The notes under the pieces: model-generated
Databases searched by the model: none
What the model was told of the DNA's origin: nothing
The model's input: the letters and a program-made list of their open reading frames with translations, nothing else
In this document: piece after piece, positions 47,001 through 56,526 of the stretch
Layout of the letters: each line of letters starts with the position of its first letter
Numbering within the stretch: the first letter of the stretch is position 1
NCBI GenBank assembly: GCA_030068145.1
Contig: JAPJBO010000824.1
Span: 38,670 to 102,669 of the forward strand
Direction: 5' to 3'
Length of the DNA stretch: 64,000 nucleotides
From: Diplonema papillatum
Taxonomy: Eukaryota; Euglenozoa; Diplonemea; Diplonemida; Diplonemidae
Made by a program: the position numbers and the translations under genes

Positions 47001-49118
47001 TCAAGACAAGGAGACCTCAACAATGTGATGTCGACAACAACTCTGGTTGCTCCATGGTATTGCTTTTAATGCTTGAACAATGGTCGAAAACACGCTTCAC
47101 AACAAGTGCTCCGCCACTGTGCCCGCAACTTCTCCAGCTGCGACTTCTTGTGTTTTCTTCTCACGATTTCCTCTGCCACAGCTCGTTTCGTGGAGCTGGC
47201 GGCTAGCATTCAATTGCCGCTGACTTAAGAGGCACCGGCATTTTGAGTGTTGGCCTCGGGGCCGCCTTTGCAGGTGCATTATTAGGTTGCAGGCTCTCTG
47301 GATGGCAGGTACGTCCGCGAGCCCTTGGAATCTAGCGAGCCCAGCGACAGCGAGTCAAGGAGACCTACTCCACAAATAACGCTAAAAGCACAGGCAAATC
47401 CGGTTTCCGAGTTCACAAACAGCTTTGAAAGCCTGCATCCACGAACAGCCGAAACGAACTGTGGCAGTGAAGGCAGAGGAGGAAAGGAAAGTTCACTACA
47501 CAGAGGAAGCAGCAGCTGGAGAAGTTCGGAGGCCCAGTGGTGGTGAAATGCGCCGCGGAAGCCTCGGAGACGACCTAAAACGTTGATTCCTGCCGGTTTC
47601 TCATGTGTTCAAGCATCCCGTACTGTGAGTAACCTCATTCTCGCATATTCTCACGTGCGAGAATATGCGAGAATCATACGAGAATTGCGAGAATATGCGA
47701 GAATTTTGCGAGAATCGGGGCCGCGACCCCCCAAATACGAGAATACGCGAGAATACGAGTCGTATCGGATGTATGCCTAGGGGGAAAAGCGTACGGACGA
47801 AAGGCGAGGGGGCCCTCCAGGAATGAATGACATCTGGTGAATCACTCGGGCAAGATCAAGAGTCTTGTCCCCCAAACGCAGTACTGGACGACCAGCATTG
47901 TTCTTCGCGTGCACAGGCTACGAACCTTTCTGGGGGAAAAGGTTTACCTGAATTGGCACTCGGGCGGCACAGCTGTCACCTGTCACACGTTCTAAACCAA
48001 GCTCAGCGGGAACAGAAACCTCGCGTAGAGCATAAGGGGTAACGCTTGCACGATACACAATCTTCCGTACCGATCTTCGGTTTAAAGAGATGACGCCGGA
48101 GGTGACAGAAAGACTACGACAAAGTGTCTGCCACGAACGTGTCGCCTCAGGCCTCGGGCGAGGGGTAAAAGTACTAGGATTTCTCGGGCTTGCAACGGGG
48201 GAATAACCTAGTACAGTCGTCGTCGGAATGTGTCAATCTTCGAGTACAGTCGTCGTCAGAATAGTGTCGATCTTCAAGTACAGTCGTCGTCGGAATAGTG
48301 TTACTCTTCGAGTACAGTCGTCGTCGGAATTTGTGTTAATCTTCTCGTACAGTAGCGAGAGAGAGAAAGGCCGCCAAGGGTCCAGGAACGTTGACGGTCA
48401 ACCACAGCTAGCAAAGCTTGAGTCGGAGGCTGCACAGTGCTACAACCCCGTCCGCTCTGCCCTGTGGCTGACCGTCTCGACGAGCTTGTGGTCAGCGCGA
48501 GCGCCAAGCCCCAAGGTGCGCCACGCCTTGATGCTTTAGTTTGGGAAGTCGGTAGCTACTTGACCCGTAGGCCCGTGGCTCTGCAGTACCGCCGAACACG
48601 TGAAGCTTGGCTCCCGTGTTGCAGGCTTTCCCTGGTACCTACGTACAGTAGCAACATGAAAGAAGAAGAAAAGGTGTGTACCGTGCATGGTAGCTCTCAT
48701 GGGCGGCTATGTTGTCGCGTACGAGGCTGACGGAGTCGGACCAGTGCGGGATGTCGAAGGTGATGTCGCCGCGGAGCTTGGTTTGAGGGCAGGTGAACTT
48801 CACGACGGGCACGCGGGCAGTCGAGACGACCGCGGTCGTGAGGAGGCCGCCCTTCTTGAAGGCCCGCGCGACCTTGTCGAGCATCTTCTCCCTCCCTTCC
48901 TTGACGCCGAGGACCACGAAGTCGATATCGCTGCTCGGCAGTGCGAGGTGCGTTGCCCAGCTACCATAGATCTCAACCGTGCAGCTTGGAAACACCTGCC
49001 TCACAAGCCGCTTAGTCTTCTTGATCAGCTCCTGCCGCGACAGCTGCTCTGGTGGCGTTAGCTCTAGGCTCGTTGCCGCGGCCGACAGTTCTTCGCCCAA
49101 TGCATCATAAAGGCTCAT
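42677..49118 (-). CDS. TRF4/PAPD5-type non-canonical poly(A) polymerase with polyQ tail
   Basis: Five exons join in phase to 1070 aa: 48682-49118, 46562-46712, 45908-46049, 45270-45361 and 42677-45067. Exon 1 (ATG at 49118, MSLYDALG) holds the nucleotidyltransferase motif YGSWATHLALPSSDIDFVV (Gly52-Ser53, Asp64 and Asp66). The third acidic residue is in RGDITFDI (Asp118). Exon 2 gives LILKLVLVLTSNN and GGLSSYGLCLM. Exon 3 continues with VFAYLRR and GELFAGFLDHY. Exon 4 has the signature WCVQDPLNSTNN, and exon 5 opens with TEQCFCFSDISETFKDMY. This is the PAP/TUTase core in family order. TRF4-class enzymes add short A tails to nuclear RNAs for exosome turnover. The rest of exon 5 (about 700 residues) is Gln-rich with poly-Gln, a poly-His run and a KKKKK stretch near the end. 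Donors are GTACAC, GTATGC, GTATGC and GTATGT. The exon 4 acceptor choice is the least certain. Confidence 0.85.
42900..44180 (-). repeat. CAG/CTG-rich polyglutamine-coding tract
   Basis: Many runs of CTG on the plus strand encode glutamine runs in the TRF4-type protein. There is a GTG run at 42987-43009 that encodes poly-His. The longest Gln tracts are near 43030-43060 and 43960-44080. The frame is kept throughout. Confidence 0.9.
46761..47783. mobile_element. 1-kb foldback/TIR transposon in TRF4 intron 1
   Basis: The left end CCCTAGGCATACATCCGAT (46761) and the right end, its exact inverse (47765-47783), delimit 1023 bp. Both terminal regions (to about 46860 and from about 47625) continue with GCGAGAATATGCGAGAAT-type sub-repeats in inverted orientation. 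The interior has no transposase-like frame; the 73-aa frame at 47325 is unremarkable. The CCTAGG at each end is itself palindromic and could be the target duplication. The element lies about 50 bp before exon 2. Confidence 0.85.
48211..48355 (+). repeat. ~35-bp tandem repeat in TRF4 intron 1
   Basis: About four imperfect units contain GTACAGTCGTCGTCGGAAT and TCTTCGA. It is intronic, with no coding role seen. Confidence 0.85.
48376..48644 (-). repeat. Dispersed repeat family D, copy 3
   Basis: This is an inverted copy of 39716-39985. It ends about 40 bp from the exon 1 donor of the TRF4-type gene. Confidence 0.8.
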
Positions 49119-49129
49119 CCCCGCACGGC

Positions 49130-50460
49130 TCAACGAGCACACGCACCCTCCAGAGCCAGGAGAGAGTACGGATGCTGCTTGAGAGGTGGGGGGGGGGGAA
49201 GGGGGCCCAGGATACACACCGTCTGTTTATCTTCTCTTTTCGTGTTCCTGTTGTTGTATGGGGGGGAAAATCTTAGTTTACTGTTTAGGCAGAGCACTGC
49301 CTCTCATGCATGGTTGATGCTAGCATCAAGTCTTCTTCGAGGAAGATGTTGTCTAGGAAAGGGATGCAAAATAGAAAGAGGTAAAAAGGGGTAAAAAGGG
49401 GAGTTGACGGCTCCCAAAGTGGGGTATGAAACCTTGAGGGACTAGTCCTCTTTATTGTTTTTCACCGCGGTGTTGTGTGCACCTCGTTCTTCGTCTCGGG
49501 TTTCGCTCGTGAACGCAGACCAATCCAGAGTTAGAGCTCATCAGTGGGTCCTTTGGACGGGGACTTTCGGTCCTGTTCCGGTGCTATCACAACTTTCTGG
49601 TTTCATTGTTCGTCGCATCCTTCCTTCGTAAGTTAAAAAAGGGGGTCGGGTTTTGTTGTGGCTCGTAACCAACCGCCACGGGGCACTGCTTTCACTTAGT
49701 GAAAGTGTTTACACCTTCTCAAGGGAGACGATGTAGCCATTCGAGACGAACTTGCTGGCACAGGGGGATGGGGATACTGCAAGAACGCGCTTGGAATGGA
49801 TATGTGCTCAACACCGCACTGGTCCCGCCTGCGCCGTGTTTCGCTATCATCAGCGCGGGACCTGAATGTCTGCAGACAGGACAGCGGTGTGAGTCTGGCT
49901 TGTCAGGCGGCTGTTCGTAGCTCGTCACAGCCAGGACCACCCGTGCTACTAGTTAAAAAACTCGGGGCCGACGTGCCGTGGCGCAGCTTTTCTGCCAGAA
50001 TTCGCTGCTTCCGCCGTGTTGTGTGCGCACGTTGCTGAGACACGAACGGAAACGAAAATGACTTCTCTTTCCCTTCGTTTTTTTTTTTTTTTTTACAGGA
50101 GCACCGCGCCGTGGAAAGCAAAGCCGGTGACGTGGGGGCCGTGTTCAACACAACAAGACTGCTCATTTTCTCGCGCGGCCAACCGTCGGCACACATTCAT
50201 TCCGCCCGCAGAGTCGCCGCTGACACGGCCACCCGGATGGATTTGGGCACCTTTCGGCCTCAGAATACGGTATAGGTCGCATACACACAATTTGCCAGAA
50301 TCGTTCTGCCAAAACCTTCCCCCTCTTGGACATCCGCATGTAGGACGAGCTTGCTGGCCATGGCCTGTGGTGTCGTTGTGAAGGACATTTTCTGTCCCCT
50401 GTGAGATCTTGCCTTCGTGTGTGCGACCCGCGTTCGACTTCCTCCCTGATTGTCTTTCTC
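49130..50460. other. Intergenic between TRF4-type gene and CFAP70, no gene seen
   Basis: It contains a family J copy (49262-49379), a mobile-element fragment (49430-49755) and a family H copy (49776-49952). An inverted AT-rich stretch surrounds a T run at 50078-50094. Frames at 50163-50828 on the minus strand are out-of-frame readings of the CFAP70 3' copy and its flank. Confidence 0.5.
49430..49755 (-). mobile_element. Mobile-element fragment with UCH-like remnant, copy 2
   Basis: It shares CATGAAACCTTGAGGGACTAG-type text with 53870-54382 and, at its other end, the minus-strand frame SNGYIVSLEK followed by a stop. The central part present at 54250-54382 is missing here. A third relic is at about 36765-36935. 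Confidence 0.55.
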
Positions 50461-50464
50461 AGCC

Positions 50465-50881
50465 CAAAGTGCCCATGTGTTGTTGGGTATTGGGGGGGGA
50501 GGGGTGGCCAGCCCGCGAAGAAAAAGCAAGGCTTGCGGCTTGTTTGCACTGAAAAAGGTTGCCGAGGGGGAATGGCACGAGACTCTCTATTATTCGAGGT
50601 ACTTGGCCATGGTTTCCAGCATCTCGCGCGCCTTCGCGCGGTCGGGTTCGTGGGGGGAAGCGTCGACGACGGCCGTGAACTCGCGGGCGGCCTCGTCGTA
50701 GCGTTTGAGGAGGAGCAGCGCGTTGGCGAGCATGAGATGGACCTTCGGGGCATCTTTAACGTGGAGAGACCGGGAGAGGGCGGCTTCCGCGAGATGGACC
50801 CGATTGCTCCGCAGGTAGTCAGCCCCAACCTCCGCGGGTGGTGCGTGGTTGGGAAGGCCGAGGCTAAGACCTGGTGGAAGA
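50465..50881 (-). pseudogene. Copy of the 3' end of CFAP70
   Basis: 50588-50881 repeats the last ~95 codons and stop of CFAP70 (51066-51360) at high identity. It then breaks off. The flank AAAGTGCCCATGTGTTGTTG at 50468 recurs between copy and gene at 50919, so the unit is a tandem duplication of about 450 bp. Confidence 0.85.
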
Positions 50882-50959
50882 GTGCCTTCTCAGGTCAGGG
50901 ATTCTGACCAACCTTCAAAGTGCCCGTGTGTCGTTGGGTATTGGGGAGAGGGGGCGATC

Positions 50960-51058
50960 ACGAACGGGGGGGGTCGGTCCTGCATATGACTTTGTAGGCT
51001 CTCCCGACTCCCCAAATCGTGGTTAGCACAAATTCAAGAGGTCTAGTCAACTATTCCC
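50960..51058 (+). mobile_element. MITE-like family E, partial copy next to CFAP70 stop
   Basis: It matches the right half of family E (GGGGGGTCGGTCCTGC to CAACTATTCC) and ends 8 bp before the CFAP70 stop codon. The 3' UTR or polyadenylation region of CFAP70 must therefore lie within or beyond this element. Confidence 0.7.
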
Positions 51059-51065
51059 TGCAGTA

Positions 51066-54000
51066 TTATTCGAGGTACTTAGCCATGGTTTCCAGCATCT
51101 CGCGCGCCTTCGCGCGGTCGGGCTCGTGGGGGGAAGCGTCGACGACGGCCGTGAACTCGCGGGCGGCCTCGTCGTAGCGTTTGAGGAGGAGCAGCGCGTT
51201 GGCGAGCATGAGATGGACCTTCGGGGCATCTTTAACGTGGAGAGACCGGGAGAGGGCGGCTTCCGCGAGATGGACCCGATTGCTCCGCAGGTACTCAGCC
51301 CCAACCTCTGCGAGGAGTGCGTGATCGGCAAGGCCGAGGTTAAGCGCCTGGTGGAAGGCCTGGTCGGCCTCTTCGTGCCGCGATTTCCCGTCGGACCGGC
51401 GGAGGCACACCAGCGTGACGTAAGCCCAGGTCTTCGGGTTCAGGTTGTTCAGCAGGTTGCTCTCGTTCAGCGCCTGCTCCGCGTGCTCGTAGCGCTCGAG
51501 TCGATAGCACGAGATGCCCAAACCCATCCAGGTCACCCCGCACGGCCACTTCCTCGCCGCGAGCACAAACGCGTCGGCAGCGTCCGAATACCGCCCTAGG
51601 GCGCTGTACAGGTTGCCCAGCCGTGCGTACACCTGCCCGGGGACCTGGGCCTCGTCGATTTCCATCGCCGCCGTGTAGTGGTCACGCGCGAGGACGCATG
51701 CGTCCATGCAGTGCTCCGACCCGTCGGGCTTTGCGACCGCGACTTCGCCCTGCCCCATGGCGGAGTAGACGTCGCCAAGCAGGATGTGGAGTTCGGCGGT
51801 GGGGACCCCGTTGAGCTTCACCGCCTCCTCCAGGCGCTCGCGCGCTTTGTCGTTCTCCTTCATTTGGAACTGCATCCGGCCTTCCACCACGAGCGCGCGC
51901 ACGGCCGAGCCGCCGGCCGCCCGGTTGACGTTGTCGATGCAGTGCTGCGTGAGCGGTTCTAGGTGAAGATCCAGGGTCACACCGGCGAGCTGAAGGTCGA
52001 GAGACTCCGGCGCCGCGGCAACCGTGCCCCCACCTTCGGCGGAAGCGCGTGCGGCTTGGGTGCGGGCGTGTTTACCCCAGTGCCTGTGTTCATCTTGCTG
52101 CTCCGGCGTTTCGGCCGGGTGGAGGAGGGCTACTTCGAAGTACAGCGCTAGGGCTCCCCAGGCGAGTGGGGAGGACATGTCGGCGTCGACGGCTGCTTGG
52201 AGGAAGACTTCGGACTCCTTCAGCCGCCCGTTGCAGAGGAGGAGCAGGCCGTAGCCGAGGAGGGAGGGGACGTGCGCCATTTCGATGGCGAGGGCCTCTT
52301 TGAAGGCCTGCTCGGCCTTGATCCCGTCGCGGATGCGCAGGCAGTACCGGGCGTAGTCGCCCCACGCGGCGGGCGACTCCTGCTGCCCGCCGGCAGCCGC
52401 CGGCGCGTGGACCAGCCGCTCTTGGTGGAACCGCTCGGCCATCGCTTCCTCCTGCACGGCTTCCGCCTCGGTCGCCAGCCGCAGCCACTTGTCGTTTCGG
52501 TCCTCGTCGGGTTTGAACGCCGCCGGCCCGAGCTCGTCCCTGTGGGTTTGTTTCGCTAGATAGGTGTCGTTCGACAGGTTATACTTTTTTTTTCGGTTGA
52601 CAACTTGTGTCAGACTAGGGTGGTTCTTATTTAGAGTTGTCGTTCGCTTGATATTTATGTATTCGCGAAGTTCAGCTGCGTGGTTGTGGATTTTCTGGGA
52701 TGACAATCTTAGCTTAATTTGTAGGCAGAACACTGCCTCTCGTGCACGATTGGTGCTGGCATCAGGTCTTCTTCGAAGAAAGATGTTATGCAGAAAGGGG
52801 GGAGTTTTCGTTGTATGTCTAGGCAAGACACTGCTGCCGGGAGCCTCCCGGACGAGGCCCGGCCGCACGGGTTTGGGGCCAGGCTAGTGGCCCTCGAGAA
52901 GAGAAGGACGGGGGTCTCCGGCCCATCGCCTGTGGAGAGGTCCTGAGGAGGATGGCGGCCAAGATCTTGGCCAGGGACAAGTCCGTGGTGCAGGCGGTCA
53001 AGCCCATCCTGGAGAGGTGCGGCCAGACCGGGGTCGGGATGAAGTCCGGCGCCGACGCCATGGTCTGCGCGATGCGGTGCGTGGGAGAGGCGTACCGGCG
53101 CGACGGCCAAGGGCGGGGGATCCTGAAGGTGGACCTGCAGAACGCCTTTAACAAGGTGAGCAGGGAGGCCATCTTGCAGGCAGTGGCCGAGAGCGCCCCA
53201 GGCCTCCTGCCATACGCGATAGCGGCGTACGGGCGCAGGTCACGGCTTTCCTTCGGGGAGGAAGTGGTCTGGTCCGAGTGCGGAGTGCAACAGGGGGACC
53301 CACTCGGGCCGTTGTTCTTCTGTCTCGTGTTGGAGAAAGTCCTGCGGAAGGTGGACTTGTCCCTGGCCGGGCGGCTGCCAACGTTTGCTGTTTTTTTTCG
53401 CGGTAGATCACGGTCGCAATGGGTTGCACCCGCTAAATTAAGGTGTCGCAGGGAAACACGTCATCTGAACTGGCAATGTAGCTCTGACCCGGCGTCCAAG
53501 AAAGGAATGCGTAGTTTTGTTTTATTCTTTTACTTTTTTGTATTGAGGTGTCATTCAGATGTAAATCCAAAGCCGCACACGTCATATTTTGTTAAGCAGC
53601 GGCTGCCAAAACTTGCCGTGACACCTGTGAAAGTGAAGGAGGAAAGGAGAAAAGGTTTCTAAAAAAGAAAGGAAACAAAGTACTTACCGAGACAAGGCTT
53701 TGTTCAGCGTGAAGTGCATCTGATCCAGCAAGTAGACGTACAGTTCGTTGTAGAATCTTTCCATGACCGCCCTGCGAGTGAGTTTAGTTTGACCGACGGC
53801 TTACCTATAATAGGGGGGGCACTCCCACGCACAAGACGAGCTAATGAATACTGCACCCCCGACGAACCATGAAACCTTGAGGGACTAGCCCCGGGGATAC
53901 TTTCACCGGGGTTGTGTATCCCTCGTTCTTCGTCTCAGATTTCGCTCTTGAACGCAGACCAATCCAAAGTCAGAGCTCATCAGTGGATCCTTTGGATGGG

Positions 54001-55836
54001 GATTTTCAGTCCTGTTCCGGTGCGAGCACAACTTGGTTTTGTGTGTTTCTCCTTCTCACAGTTTCACTGAGGGAGTTGATGCACCACGAAAGTCGATTAG
54101 AGAACTTCACACAGCCTTCAGGGTGTGGTTGGTTCAAAGAAAAAATCAAGTTTTAAAAAAAGGAGAGGGTTTGGATGCATGTGTGGCTCGTAACCAACCG
54201 CCACGGGGCATCACTTTCAAGGAGTGAAAGTGTTTAAGCTTTCTCCAGGGAAACGATGTAACCGTTTGTTGTGAACTTGATGGGGACACTTGCTGGTCGT
54301 CGTAACACACCCAGTCATTGTTTTCTCGCAGCACGGTGTACGCATGTACTTTCCCTGTGTGGACAATGAAGCCAGTTACCATGTAAGGGGGAGAGAGGTT
54401 TGAGAGGAAATGCAGACTTGGAGGTCCCCGGCTTCTTCGCGAACTTCTCCTTGACGATGCGGACGATGCAGTGCTTCAGCTTTTCGCGGTGGGCGTACGA
54501 CCGGCCGGAGCTTGAGAGGAAGTGGAGGAAGGTCTTGCGGTGGTCCTCCGACGCGTCGAACGGCGGCCGCGGGACTAGCGGGTCGCTGGCGTCGGGGCCC
54601 TCCCCCTGCTGCTGCTGGGCGGAGAACTGCCTGTAAGTCTGCGACGACGGAGCCGACGATTTCGAGCACGTCGTGGCCGAACGCCTTCGTCGCCTCCATC
54701 GCGACCTGCGCCGGCTTGACGCGCGCGGGGATGATGTCGGCCGGCACGATCGACGGCTTCAGCCGCTTCCCCGGCAGGGTTACGAGCGGCCTCTCGAACG
54801 AGACCCGCACGCACAGGCACGTCGCCCGCGCCTCGTACGGGTGCACCTTCTCCCCCGCCGGCCCTGCTGCCACCGGCTCGTCCTCGGCGGAGAGGAACGC
54901 GGGCGGTGCCACCGCGCCTTTGGCCGGCTTTTTGGGCGGCGGCTTCTTCCCTTTTTTGTCGTCGGCCTTCGCCGCGGGGTCCTCTGACGGGGCCAGCGGG
55001 AGGCAGTACACGAAGGTGGTCGTTCCGGGCTCGGCGAACGGGAGCAGCGGGAACTGGCCTTTCGAGGTGTAATACGCCTCGTTCGCGTCCTCCCAGTCGG
55101 GCTGCACCTTCGCGGGGTTCAGCGCCCGCCGGATGGTGAACTGCAGGCAACCGGTCGACGGCGTTTGCTCGACGGCTTGCTCGAGGAGGTTTTGGACGTG
55201 GGTGCTGGCCTTCGCGGGGAGGGGGAAGGTCCGGCTGTGGGTCGGCTGCTCGTAGGCGGCGTCGAGGGGGGGTGCGGGCGGGTCTTGGGCTTCGGGGGGA
55301 TCGTGCGTGTCCGGGGTGGAGTACCAGATGACGGCTGTTTGGGGGGTATCGAAGGATTGGGCGGACGAAGAAGCGCTGGCCGCGGTTTGCAACGCGGAGG
55401 AGGCTTCGGGGGCGGCGGACGCGGGGCTGGCGTCGTTGTCGCTGGGTTCCGGGCGGGCGACGGTTGACGGGACGCCGACGGCGGCGCTGCCGCTGTCGCT
55501 CTCGGCGCCGGTTCCAGCTCCGGGGCCTTTTATCTGCGCGGCAAGCTGCGCCGAGACCTGCCGGAGCCGGCCTCCTTTGAAGCAGTGTGCCTGCAGCAGG
55601 GTGGCCCCGCCGTCATCGCCGGCTGCTTCCTCCCGCAGGGCCACGTCCAGTTCCCACTGGAACAGGTTGTCGCGGTAGTCGGGCGGCTCCCCGGAGTCCG
55701 CGTGGCACCAAGTCTGGGGGAGGTTCTTCACCCAGAGGGCGTCGACGGTCAAGCTGTTCACCGGCGGGTCTTCCGGCTCGGCGTCGGGCGCCGGCCCCGC
55801 GGTTTCTTCGGGCGGTGGTTGCTGGCTGTCGTCCAT
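51066..55836 (-). CDS. CFAP70: CFAP70 (TTC18), ciliary axoneme TPR protein
   Basis: Three exons give about 991 aa: 54418-55836, 53688-53771 and 51066-52539, with matching phase-2 junctions (AA|GTCTGC, CG|GTAAGT). The start is the ATG at 55836 (MDDSQQPPPE). Exon 1 carries the N-terminal region (RALNPAKVQPDWEDANEAYY; CLCVRVSFERPL; KAFGHDVLEIVGS) and then HREKLKHCIVRIVKEKFAKK. Exon 2 encodes MERFYNELYVYLLDQMHFTL. Exon 3 is an array of TPRs (RYCLRIRDGIKAEQAFKEAL; ALGRYSDAADAFVLAARK). This order is characteristic of CFAP70, which in other flagellates is associated with the axonemal central-apparatus/outer-dynein region and motility. One extra base near 54635 shifts frame between the two halves of exon 1. 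Introns hold a reverse transcriptase fragment and a UCH-like fragment. Partial copies flank both gene ends. Confidence 0.85.
52703..52799 (+). repeat. Dispersed repeat family J, copy 3
   Basis: It shares CTTAG(C/T)TTAAT, GCAGA(A/G)CACTGCCTCTC and the TCTTCTTCGA(A/G)GAAGA hairpin with 10658-10770 and 49262-49379. It lies in CFAP70 intron 2, immediately before the reverse transcriptase fragment. Confidence 0.7.
52830..53389 (+). pseudogene. Non-LTR retrotransposon reverse transcriptase fragment
   Basis: Plus-strand frames give, in order, a LPDEARPHGFGARLVALEK-like start, then (after a frameshift near 52895) GGLRPIACGEVLRRMAAKIL. These are followed by KVDLQNAFNKVSREAIL (first catalytic Asp block) and CGVQQGDPLGPLFFCLVLE. 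These are conserved RT blocks of LINE-type elements. The YxDD block, endonuclease and 3' end are absent. Homology stops near 53389, where unrelated repeat sequence begins. It lies antisense in CFAP70 intron 2. Confidence 0.85.
53870..54382 (-). pseudogene. Mobile-element fragment encoding a UCH/USP-like C-terminal box
   Basis: The minus-strand frame from 54382 reads GFIVHTGKVHAYTVLREN then DWVCYDDQQV. This resembles the His box and Trp...Asp-Asp motif near the end of ubiquitin-specific proteases. A shift of frame then leads to IKFTTNGYIVSLEKA and a stop. Flanking text recurs at 49430-49755 and 36765-36935, so this is a repeat-borne fragment and not a CFAP70 exon. It lies in CFAP70 intron 1. 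Confidence 0.6.
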
Positions 55837-56035
55837 TTTGTCTTCTCTGTTAGTTTAGAGTCTTTTCGACCCCTTCTCCTTTCCTTCTGTTATAGAGTTG
55901 AGGTTCGCTTGAGAATCTGGGATTTTAGAGTCTCCGAAAGACTGTCGTCAAATGAGTTCTTTAAAAAGCAGCAATGTTTTGTAAGTATCTGAGTCTTCTC
56001 GGACCCAAATCCCCCTGGAACAGGTTGTGGCGGTA
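55545..56035 (-). repeat. 491-bp tandem unit 1 (CFAP70 promoter and first ~95 codons)
   Basis: The unit runs from GCTGCGCCGAGACCTGCC to the same text at 56036. It contains the CFAP70 N-terminal codons, ATG at 55836, upstream region and a family F-like element (GAGGTTCGCTTGAGAATCTG at 55898-55917). This unit belongs to the complete gene. Confidence 0.9.
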
Positions 56036-56526
56036 GCTGCGCCGAGACCTGCCGGAGCCGGCCTCCTTTGAAGCAGTGTGCCTGCAGCAGGGTGGCCCCG
56101 CCGTCATCGCCGGCTGCTTCCTCCCGCAGGGCCACGTCCAGTTCCCACTGGAACAGGTTGTCGCGGTAGTCGGGCGGCTCCCCGGAGTCCGCGTGGCACC
56201 AAGTCTGGGGGAGGTTCTTCACCCAGAGGGCGTCGACGGTCAAGCTGTTCACCGGCGGGTCTTCCGGCTCGGCGTCGGGCGCCGGCCCCGCGGTTTCTTC
56301 GGGCGGTGGTTGCTGGCTGTCGTCCATTTTGTCTTCTCTGTTAGTTTAGAGTCTTTTCGACCCCTTCTCCTTTCCTTCTGTTATAGAGTTGAGGTTCGCT
56401 TGAGAATCTGGGATTTTAGAGTCTCCGAAAGACTGTCGTCAAATGAGTTCTTTAAAAAGCAGCAATGTTTTGTAAGTATCTGAGTCTTCTCGGACCCAAA
56501 TCCCCCTGGAACAGGTTGTGGCGGTA
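56036..56526 (-). pseudogene. 491-bp tandem unit 2: CFAP70 promoter and 5' coding copy
   Basis: It is essentially identical to unit 1. Its ATG at 56327 opens a 145-aa frame that follows CFAP70 through GGRLRQVSAQL and then reads into the promoter of unit 1 (stop at 55890). If transcribed it could give a truncated N-terminal protein or provide an alternative upstream promoter for CFAP70. Confidence 0.85.

Noticed and set aside
50163-50828. 221-aa minus-strand ORF near CFAP70
   Set aside because: It is an out-of-frame reading of the duplicated CFAP70 3' end plus flank.
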